DNA of 32,280 bases from Sphacelaria rigidula (taxonomy: Eukaryota; Phaeophyceae; Sphacelariales). Location: positions 1-32,280 of the forward strand of contig CAXNAA020000040.1 in the NCBI GenBank assembly GCA_964200075.2, read 5' to 3'. Every line of letters begins with the position of its first letter. Positions within the stretch are counted from its first letter, which is position 1. This document shows, in pieces, positions 10,845 to 22,000 of the stretch. The notes under the pieces were generated by a model. The model saw only the letters and a program-made list of their open reading frames with translations, did not search any database and had not been told where the DNA came from. A program made the position numbers and the translations under genes.

Positions 10845-11325
10845 ACGACCATGTGTCCCTGGGGTGAGCTACCGGGCATAGCTCATCCGCTCATGTTTTC
10901 CCCGGGTGAGCTACAAGAGCTGCGTGAGCTACACATGTTTGCCTTGGGTGAGCTATCGAGCGTAGCTCATCCGCACATGCTTTCCCTGGGTGAGCTGTGA
11001 GAGCTAAATGAGCTGCACACGTTTGCCCTGGGTGAGCTATGGGAGCTGTATGAGCTACGCATGTTTACGATAGGTGAGCTACCAACCCGTAGCTCATCAG
11101 CTCATATTCGCCCTGAGTGAGCTATGAGAGCTGAATGAGCTTTGCATGTTCGCCGTGGGTGAGCTATGAGAGCTGCATGAGTTACGCATGTTTGCCGCGG
11201 GTGAGCTACCAACTCGTGGCTCATCAGCGCACGTTTACCTTGTGTTGAGCTATCGGACGTAGCTCACATGTACAGGTTTGACTACAAGTGAGCTACCGCC
11301 CGCAGATGAGCTAGCTCATGAGCTG
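10845..11325. repeat. Alternating A/B minisatellite, block 2
   Basis: The same A and B units as in block 1, with more variation (for example GAGCTACCGGGCATAGCTC). It ends at AGATGAGCTAGCTCATGAGC near 11320. Confidence 0.85.
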
Positions 11326-12465
11326 TCCTACGTGTGGAAAATTGCAACAAGGCTACGTCGCTGAATCCGGGGTTGCGCGTTGTACCAGTGCGCAGCGGGG
11401 CGAAAAGGTAAGATTTTGTTCCGTTTTTGCTCGTTTTCTTGCCCAAGACTGAAGTATAACTACCGCTGTATAGACAGTCTGTGCTGCCGTGCCCGGTCTT
11501 GACAGGACAGGCAATGCAGAACAGAAGTGGGGATACGACCAACTGTCTGTATTTTACTGTTGTGTACTCTGGTCGACAAACCTGCGGAGTAATTGACATG
11601 TGCAGAAACCATGTGTCTGTCTGTCTTTTAGATGATGAAGCTTGTTCGACTGGAGCGAATTGCAACACACATAACCGGCGCCATCTCCTGACTGCTGTTA
11701 TGCGGCACCTGGCCAAATGCACCTCAGCAGCAGGGCCACTGGAAATGATAACTGCTGCTGTTTGTGCTGCTACTGTTGTAAGGGACAACTACATCGTTAG
11801 CGTGTTCAACCACACATTACAAGCGAAGTACTGCGGTACATACTCAGAGGTTAGAGACCACATATTCTGCGATATGCTGTCACTAGGGTGTGCGCTTGCA
11901 AACAGCGACGAGGTGGTAGGTCATACTGTCGGGTAAGGCTACATTGCAAATGGACCAGTGAAACTGGTTTGGAAGTCGATACATGTATCGAGCCCCAAGG
12001 ATTAACTTACCTGAGACTTTTTGAACTGGTCAAGATCTTGAAGTGTCCTAATTGCCCTGACAGGAGGCCGGTACTCTTGAGGAGGTGCGGCCGCCATCTT
12101 TCTTTATGGCGATGTTAGAAACGCGTACAGTATCCTAAGATGTCCGTAGCCTTCCAGAATGCTATAAACTAAAGAAGGTATGGCCTGGCGCTTCTCCAGT
12201 CTGGCAAGCTTAACTGTACGATAAATGGTACAGCTGTGTAGTGCTACTCTTATTCTCGCGCACTTTGCTATACCGTTTGTAACCCAGGGGTGATCAACGG
12301 GACGGACGGACGAGTAATGTAAGAGACCAACGGGACCTCTGATGTGAAATCTAGTGTGGTCTGTGTTGTTTGAGAGTGCACACGACACGGCAAGGGGAGA
12401 GGCGTGGGAGAAACGATACATTTTCTTTCTGTGTGTTGTGGGCTGTGGCACTTCTTCTCGCAAAC
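11326..12465. other. Region upstream of the kinase gene; unrecognised frames
   Basis: Contains a cysteine-rich 151-codon + strand frame (11481-11936, ending beside a GTAAGG donor-like site) and an overlapping 168-codon - strand frame. Neither is recognised. An upstream exon or the promoter of the kinase gene would be here, but no core promoter motif can be defended. Confidence 0.35.
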
Positions 12466-12576
12466 ATGGTGGAATATGAGCCTGAGTCGGGTCCAGTTTC
12501 CCCGGCTAGCAGTCGAGGAGGCAGCCTACAACTACCGGATTTCGAGGAATCCGACTTTTATGTTGAACAGCAGCAG
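12466..12576 (+). CDS. Kinase gene exon 1: N-terminus
   Basis: Encodes 37 residues, starting [13 protein letters not shown] and ending in a QQQ run, acidic and Ser/Pro-rich with no recognised domain. The ATG context (A at -3, G at +4) is favourable and there is no earlier in-frame ATG in this open stretch. It ends in phase 0 at a GTGAAC donor. Exon 2 continues in frame with [13 protein letters not shown], the usual lead-in to a kinase glycine loop. An untranslated or coding exon further upstream cannot be excluded. Confidence 0.7.
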
Positions 12577-15500
12577 GTGAACATTACCTGGTGCCCCTGT
12601 CCCGCTGTGTTTGAGCGATGGCAGTTGTCGCTGGTGCATCGATGTAGAGTCGCTCATAACACTGATGAAATAGGTAGCGGGAGAGTGGACAGGCAAATTT
12701 GCTGACTGCGTGTATTCTACTGCATGTGCTTCACCAGTGTTGTACCGTGCGGAATCGCGCATGTTGTTCATTTGCAAGGGGGGTTGGTTCACGCGAAACG
12801 CTCCGCTCTTCTCTACGCTCGATGAAATCAGGTTACCATAGGGCCGTCCGTGGGAGAAGGCGCGTTTTCGACGGTGTACATAGGGAAATATTTTGGAGAT
12901 GTGGTGGCTGTGAAGAAACAGACACGGCAAGGACGGGATTTGGAAAAGTACTTGCTGCGAGAGCTGTCGGTGTTGAAGTACATTCGACATCAGAACATGC
13001 TGGAGTACATTGGGTGAGATTCGGATCGCATCATTTTTCCAGGGGTTCCAACAACAATTGTGTGAAATTTGAACTCATGTCGTATAATCAGTTTACTAAG
13101 AATCCACCGGGAATCTGGGGTTAGTTCGGCAGAGCATCTCCACAAGTCCAAACTTCGATTTTTTTACCCGAATGCTTCTTCATGTTGTCACAACTGTCCG
13201 GAAGTATCGTACAAACGTTGCGTATAGTCTTTTCTACAGGTTTTCTATGCGTATTAGCATCGTTATGATTGGTTGAAAGTCGCAGATTTACTGAGGCCGT
13301 GTTTTAGGCCCTGTCTTAGCACATGGGTTTTCGATCGAAAAAGTGCGGTGGAAAACAAAAACCCTGATCTGATGGACTATGATTTCAACCATCATCATTC
13401 TTTAACGGTTTTCGATCGAAAAAGTGCGGTGGAAAACAAAAATCCTGATCTGATAGACTATGATTCCAACCATCATCATTTAGAAAACCCATGTGCTTAG
13501 ACAGGGCCCAAGACAGGCCCATATCAAATTTGTTTCGACTCCAAAACATGCGGTCGAATCGAACTGGTCGTTACGAGGCCGTATCAGATACGTCCACGGC
13601 ATTTATGTTCCTAGAGGGCTTTAAGTCCATTTTATAATTAGTTGCGCGCGACGGGCAGGGTCGAAAACAGAAAAGCTTAGCTTTTTCGAGCAAAACGAGC
13701 GGCGGAATGAACAAAGGGGCACGTATCTCCAATGTTGCAGCAGACAACCGTGCCAGACACCACCGTTTCACAGAACTACGCAAAACCCAAATGGTTCATT
13801 CGCAGCTAGCTGTACTCAACCCTGCGGCATAGATCACGAACTGAGCACAAGGATAGATCCACTGCAATGATAGGAAACCGACACCACCACTCTTTTGACA
13901 TGATGTGTTTCGTTGTTATTGGCGAAAACTTGGGCATCTAATTTTGTGGCAGGGTGCACCGACGGAGTTGCGTGTTGGGTTGGGCGATTAAATTGCCAAC
14001 GCGCTCATGGACAGTAGAGGCGGTGCAAAACTGCACGTGGCTCAAATCTACTTTGAATCCCCCTGTATGCAGAGAGTCAGGTGGCTGTGCTGTCTATATG
14101 TCGCGTTGCCCGCTTCTTTTTCACATCGCGTCTGCATGCCGTACTGTACTGTATATTGAATACAAGTAAAAGAATTACCGCTTCACGAATTTCGCTTAGC
14201 CTTTTCGATTCGAAGCGTGCAAATTCGCTCGGACCCAAACATAGCAAAGCGAACCGAATCAGTTCCGCCGCACGAACTCGTTCGAGTCGGAAATTTTTTC
14301 ATAAGACACGGCCTGATCGCCGAGGGACCCAGACCCAGCCATGAGTGCAAGGTAGACGTACCCAAGGTAAACGCAACTGAAAACGGAAACGCTCGATGAA
14401 GTCAAAGAAAAGTACAAACAGCAGACGAAACAGACGGAGTTAACTGAGAAGAAAACAAATACACACACAAAACAATAAAACGACGGAACTAAGCAGGTAC
14501 AGATCTTTCCAATCAAGTTATTCACAGAAAAGGTAAACGAAGCTATATGGGAGCATGCCTTAACGCCGAATAACATGATAGTAGTGGATCCGATCAATCC
14601 GTGACGCGAGTGCTAGGTACTTACCCATCGGACACGTGCGCAGAAGTTCATAACAAAACGCAGATGCTAACCCGTGGCAAAAAAGGCATAACTCGGAGAA
14701 GAAAAAACAATTTCGGAAGGATTTACTCGAACTCATGTCTTCATATTTTCAACTTTTGAGTACCACGGAATTGAAATTTATACTCCGGGGCGGGGGGATG
14801 GTTGCCAGGGAATTGAAATCCCCCCGCACAAGCACCGTTGACTCAACATTTTTTTTGCCCTTGATGTTGAATAACTCCATATAAAGGACTGCGATCGATC
14901 CGTGACGAAATTACCACCTCGATATTACCTACCGTTCTGGATAGAGGTCGAAACCCGCCAGCTGAACGGGGCAAACACGCGGGAAAAGGCGCGAAAGCCT
15001 CATTTCGGGATAATTTTCTTGAATGTAAGCTATACTCCACAACCCCAAGGGTGAATTTTCTCGGCATGTGGGGGTTCATTGAAAGCGGGAACAAGTTCAT
15101 GTTGTCGGCGTTGTTCTCGGGCATTGTAATTATCGCTTTGTACGATTGGCTAGTCTCATCTCGCATTTTCTAACACACAAGATTTCATTGCCTACTCGTA
15201 CTTTCCTGACAGTACTGTCTGTACCGTTTTAAGTGCACTGCAATAGTCCAGAGTCCAGGCGGTAACGCGCAGTACTCCTATTGTGTGTCTGTTGTGTAGT
15301 TGTGTGAATGTATTTTCGATTGTGTTTGTGGCGCTTTTTCCCCCGTCGATTAGCTCTTGTATTCAGACGCGCGTTCGAAGGATATAAGTTTCCCGGGCAT
15401 ACCACGCATACAAAAAACGCCATTTCTCTTTCGGTAGGGGTATTTTGCTGCGGTAGCCAGCGGTAGGGCTGTCCGCATGCTGAGAGAATTTATACCATCA

Positions 15501-15975
15501 ACACATGAAAAGTTGGATGAGGGAGAAAAGTCGAGCAACGGCATACCTATAAGCAACCATGGAATCACCAGGACAACGCGAGAAAAAAGTCGAGAGCAGA
15601 AGTAAAGCAAAAGCTAGTCGACAAATCCAGCAAGATAGCGGGAAGAACGGAGAACAGCACAGAGGAAAATTACACAACAAGTACAAGCAAACAAGAAACA
15701 CTGCAGGATGCACCAGCGCGCGTAGGATCACGCGATCGGCGGCAGATGGAATGCGTCCATCCCGTCAGCTGGTGTTGCCTTCTTCATGTCTGCTTTCACT
15801 GGCTGTATTTCCCCCGGCCACCCATGCCACCATGAATTTCGTCGCTCCGTTCTCCACGTGGTCGTGCTATTGGGTGCTGTTTTTGGCTCTTGTTGTCCAG
15901 TCGCCAGGGTTGATCCGAAAGCTTCTCAGATCGTCGGTTAGGCAATCCCGCCAGTTCTTTCGCGTACCTTCTTTG

Positions 15976-16039
<64 letters not shown>

Positions 16040-19000
16040 TTCTTTTTGCCCCGCCTCCAACTCNNNNNNNNNNTGTTGTCGGTTGGGAAACCCCGCCCCT
16101 TTTTTCTCCTTCCCTCTTTTTTGCCCCCCCCCCCCCCCCCCTTTCCGTCCAAGACTCCGTCCATAATCCTCTCGGGCTATCGTTCGTTGTCCAGGCATAT
16201 AACTCGTCCAGCGCACAAGAGTCTCGATCTCCAGATGGTTGTTTTAATGCTCGTGCATATCGCCCTCTCCTCTCCAGGGTTTTCACGCGGGAAATTGCGT
16301 TTCTAGTAGGCTTGCGGAGTTGTCGGATGAACTGTATTAGGAGTCGGTGGTGGGTGGTGTGTGGCTTGTCGTGGTCGACCATTCCGCGTCCACGATGAGG
16401 AGTCCCAGAGAAGGACTTCGAGCACTTCGGCTTTAAGCATGCGGATCTTGAAATCGAATGGCGAAGCCGATGTGCCGCTGTCGTAAAGCGTTCGGCCGAA
16501 CTTTCTGTTCTTCTACCACGCGATTCGGGTCCGGCGTTTTTATCGGAGGTCGTGTCAGCCTCTCCGTTGAAGAAGGTTCCTAGATAGGCGGTGTTGTCTG
16601 CCTGAGCATATATTTGCTGCGCTGCCCTGATGCGCATCGTGTCCGCTTGCTGGTACGGTGCAGACATACACATGGTCTCCGTCTCCTTATCCGACACGGT
16701 CAGTCCAAATGCCTCGCATGCATGGACAACAGGTGTCATCCTGGAAAGGCTTACCTGCGACCCTGACACGATGCTGGCGTCATCGGCGTACAGTATAGCC
16801 CATGATTGTTTCTGGGGTGCCTTGCGTCTCTCCACTTCGTCATTCTTCGTCTCCCGGACTGTTTACCCACCTTTTCGTTGTTAGCCTTGACCCGGCGCTA
16901 CCTTCCCTCATCTACGGTTCTTCACTCTCCTTTGTGGGATGCATATCTAGTAGATGATGAAGCAGCGGGCAGTTTTGCTTTCAACGGGTAATACAAGCCT
17001 TCTACGGTAGGACAGCAGCACCGTCCTATGAAGCACGCTCAAATGCCATGTTCTTCACCTGTAGGATGGCGAAGGGGTGAAGGAGCAGCAGCAATAAATA
17101 GTAGCGTGGGTATGAATCACAGATGATCGGTCGCAAGTCCGCAGTGAAGATTTGAGTAGCAAGAAGCTTCAAAGCCGACCAATGGTGTCGGGTTCAGCGC
17201 CAACTACACTTATCTATCCGCTCTGAGCTATCAACTTTTCAAAGCGAACTCGCCTGCAAACACTCTATAACTCGGCGCTAGTTGTCTTGATCCACGAATG
17301 TCCCTCTCATAGTTTGCTTGCCTGTGAAATTTTATAGGGTGATGCTATTTCCAAGTCGCGACTTGGACATAGTTATGTCCAAGTCCAGCGAGTGAAATAC
17401 CTCTCAGCGTTCGTCCCATATGTCTTGCATCGACACCACAGCACCTGCAATACACTCACAGTCCGTACTCATCGTTCAAGCCATCGCACGGTGTAAAGGG
17501 CCTCGTAGCGGACGAGAAACGCGCCCGCTACATTAAGTGCCAAAAAATACCGCCTGCCGACTGGGGTTGGACATAACTTATGTCCAAGTCCAGCGAGTGG
17601 AATACCTGTCTGCGCTTGTTCCATGTGATTTTTATCGACGCCACAGCAGCTGCAATACACTCACACAGTCCGTAGCCATCGTTCAAGCTATCGTGGGGTG
17701 CAAACGGCGTTGTAGCGGAGGAGAAACGTGCCTGCTACAGGCAGTGCCAAAAAATACCACCAGCCGACTGGAGTTGGACATGAGCTATGTCCAAGCCCAG
17801 CGAGTGTCCGTGCTTGTTCCATGTGCCTTGTATCGACACCACAGCAGGTGCAATACACTCACGCAATCTGCAGTCACCGTTCAATCCATCGTGGGGTGCA
17901 GAGCTAAAGCACGGGAGCCGTATCACGATGCTGTAGCCTTCGGGACTAGATATACAACATCGGCCTTCTTCCTCGCAGTTCCCACAGCTGTGGGAAATCG
18001 ACCCACTGGTTGGGTGTCGAGGACATCGCCGGTGCGACGAAGAAAGGATCGATTCATGGAGCCATCTTTACGGCTGGTACACGTTATCCGCACTTCGTAC
18101 CCAACAGCCCCAGGTTACACGAGCAGTGGGCGATGTATATGGATCGTGTATGAAGTTGGCAGCACCGGCCTTAACGTTGATGCCGTACGATGCGACACAG
18201 CTGAGCGGCGTATACATTTCTAGTCTATTGGACGCTGTAGATACATGATCATCACGCTGGCTATAACCTCAGTGCATCGCGGAATACTGCGGGTAGAACG
18301 CACTAGCGGCAATCACCTGATGGCGTTCTTGTCTACAACGCGGTCGCTATCAATCGCAAGCACATAATTACGTGCTCCCATGCCCTCAGCCAACATAGCT
18401 TTATCCAAGGTGCTTAAGTCGCGTTTTTGACAAAAGCTATGTCCAAGTCCAGTCCGGTGCACATGTATTTTTTTGGTACTGTGTGCAGCAGGCGCGCTTC
18501 TCCGCTACGACGCCGTTTGCACCCCACGATGGCGTAAACGGTGGCTGCGGAGTGCGTGAGTGTATTGCAGCTGCCTTGGTGTCGATACAAGGCACATGGG
18601 ACAAGCACGGACACGTATTCCACTCGCTGGACTTGGACATAGCTCATGTCCACCTCCAGTCGGCAGGCGGAATTTTTTGGCACTGCGTGTAGCAGGCGTG
18701 TTTCTCGTCCGCTACGAGACTCTTTGCACCGTGCGTTGGCTTGAACGATGGCTACGGACTGTGTGAGTGTATTGCAGGCGTTGTGGTGTCGATACAAGGC
18801 ACATGTGACAAGCACGGACAGGTATTCCACTCGCTGGACTTGGACATGAGCTCTGTCAAAGTCGTCCAAGTCGCGACTTGGACATAACCTATATCCACCT
18901 CCAGTCGGGCGGCGATATTTTTTTACACTGTGCAGCAGGCGCGTTTCTCGTCCGGTACGAGGCCGTTTGCACCGTGCGATGGTTTGAACGATGGCTACGG

Positions 19001-22000
19001 ACTGTGTGAGTGTATTCTGGGTGTTGTGGTGTCGATGCAAGGCACATGGGACGAACGCGGGCAGGTAGTCAACAGCTGGACTTGGAAATAGCAATACCCT
19101 ATTTTTTACAAATGCCGGGGTGAAAACAGCAGTTGGTTATAATATGAAACTACTGTACATGTAATGTATTGTTGCATGAATGTACATTTTCCTCACCCTT
19201 GATTTCATACTGTATGACTCTTTCCATCATTAGCCCCACCCTTGATTCGTACGCCACGACTCCTTCCGACATTCTCCTCACCCTTATTCTGACGGCGAGA
19301 CTCTCTCCAACATTTATACTACCCTTGATTCGTACGGTACGACTCGTTCCGGCATCCTCCCTACCCTCAATTAACACGATGCGACCCTTTCCCGCGCTTC
19401 CCCCACCCTTGATTCGTACTTCTGCCGACATTTTTTCCCACCCCTGATTCGTACGGTACGATCCTTTCGAACGTTTGCCTCGCCGCTGATTCGGACAGTA
19501 CGTACGACTCTTTCCAATATGTTTCCCACTTGTGGTCCGTACGTGCGGTACGACTTCTCCCAGTCTTTTTTGCTACCTGGGGGTTTGTACAAGAACGTTG
19601 ATTCATCCATGGTTTCTGCTTGAGATTCGTGCAGGATGGTTTTGACATACGTCATCCTCACCCTGGATTCGTACATGAATTGAGTTAGTTTTTTATTCAA
19701 GTATGATTTCATACGAGACTAATGGCACGCATCACAATTCGTCCTTTGTGTGGAAGGTTTGACAGGATTCCATCCGCAGCGCGAACTGAACAATCCGACA
19801 GAAGCTGGACAACCTTACGAAGAACAGGACGTTCAAGCGTACTGGACTCAGCTTAGTACGAAGCCCGCATCTATAGTAAGACCGCCGGTACAGATTTGTG
19901 CTGGCGTTTAAACACGGAAGAAAAGCTGGTCGACAGCATGATGACTCCAAATAAGTACTCAAATGACGCGATGCCTGCCTTAAGTGCATGATACAGTAAA
20001 CATGTTCTTATTTTTGTCACATTTTGAACTCCTCCCCTTCCTCAGAACCAGTTCGCGGTCTCAAGGGATCAACCCATCTCTCCCCAGTCCACGCCTTGCA
20101 TTTTGATCTCGCGGATTGGGTCAGCACTCCCGCACCGCGTCGACTCACGCCAAGCAAACTCAGTCAAGAACTTCTTGTTTGCCCACCTACTCACGCTTTC
20201 GATGGTGGAAATCAGATACTTGGCGGAAAAAATGAATCGGGAATGAAACCCACGTTCCCTCTGCCCTAATGGTGACAGTCGGGCCATTTTAATATACACC
20301 ACCGGGGCGCGACGACTGCACACATCATATGTGTAGCACGGAGCCCAGAGAGCACGGATTCGCCAGCAAAAGCCATGTGCGGCGGAAACGCCGTACTTAT
20401 TATGCTGCTTTTCGAGCTCATCTTCCGATCCTCAGGTGACATAAATGCAATTGAAGATATCTCTACCCGCACAGAACCAACTGAGACAACACAGCTTGGG
20501 GTGTGTAGCTGAGACAAATACCTACGAATGCCTTTCAATCAAAGCTGTTTAGGGAGACCAGTACATATTTGATTGATATCAAGACATTGACATATATTGA
20601 CGTTGATCAGCAACACCACCAACATAATAATAAATTGCTACTCCTGCTGAAGTCAATACCCACTGAATATATGTATTATCGTCATTGTTTAGCTGTGGTG
20701 ACATGTGCGCGGCCTCAACGCACAGAAGCACCAGCACCGTACTTCGAGCAGGAGATCAGGAGCATGAACAACAACACCAGCTCTCAAGGTTGACCGCCAC
20801 CGCAACAGATATTAAACGATTATTTGGCGTACCGCAGCAAACATCCAACCATTCTGACTTTCACATAATCTTCGACACTTTCTTTGCTACGTTTTTCGTT
20901 TCAATTGAAGTTCGTGCACACAAAACGCTGCTCTCGGGTGGTCGATCATGAGCTCGATTTTGAAGAGAGATGGCAAAACGTGTATTTTCTTGCCTCCGGT
21001 GGCTCCTCCGGGCAGGCCCCCTCACCAACCGGGGGAAGGCGTTGTGAGTCAGGCGCCGCCATGACGAAAGTACGATGCTGATGTATTGGTATATTCATGA
21101 AACAAAACTCAAACAACCCTGAATTCAGTGTTGCTGGGATGTCCTCTCGCCGTTAACTATTTCGTAGAGGTAGAATATAAAGTACGACCAGCCTACAGCG
21201 TACTACTTACTACGATTATGATAATCTTGGCCGCAAACGACGGATGCTAGCAAATGGTGCTTGCATGTGCAAATGCGTCACGCTAGGTTTCACACAAGAC
21301 GAATTATCTGCGATTGCGTGTTCAAGAGGCTGAGTGGAAAATGACGTCCGGGCCTGTAAAAATACCGATATCTCGTGTTGGCGCTTTCCAAGAGACACCC
21401 ATCGCCATCTCACGCGGTAGTGTCGGTGAATTGAGTCGGAATTATTTTCAGGTACACCTTCGAAGGTTCTCTACACATGTTTCGGCGTATATCGGTGATT
21501 GCATGCTTGATTGAGATCGTTGACTCCGTCGTTTTCTTGTTTTCCAGGGGATGGTACCTAAAGTGCACAGGAACCGTAGGTAAGGTACCGTACCGAGCGT
21601 ACCCCCGGTATTTACCGGGGTATCCCATACCGTGGTATGCGTGGGTATCGTAGGTATGAGTCCCAAAAATACCTGATGAAGCGGGTGCGGTGGGTATTGA
21701 ACTCTCGAAATACCGTGGTATCGTAGGTATCGTATGAGTCTCGAAAATACCTGATTGAGCTTGTAGGGTAGGTACTGGTATCTCGAAATACCGTGGAATC
21801 GTAGGTATCGTAGGTATCGTAGGTATGACATTTGAAATACCCGATTTGGTCGGTATCGGTAGGGTATGAGATGTCTCAAATACCATTACCGGGTACCTAC
21901 CTTACCCTCTATACCGGTTTCAGAACTGTCATGCGGCAGTGCGGAGAAGCGTTTCACGGCGTGTCTCAGCACTTATTCTTTGATCGAAAAAATGGGGCGG

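Noticed and set aside
9940-11325. Possible CRISPR array
   Set aside because: The units are adjacent and degenerate without unique spacers, and the DNA is eukaryotic.
15559-16398. 279-codon + strand ORF with a proline run
   Set aside because: The proline run is the poly-C tract, and the rest is antisense to the RT relic and crosses the N gap.
17537-19094. Long ORFs of 226-228 codons on opposite strands
   Set aside because: Both read through the satellite of about 207 bp, once in each orientation.
19150-19712. Overlapping - strand ORFs of 93-113 codons
   Set aside because: Products of the minisatellite of about 42 bp, whose period keeps the frames open.
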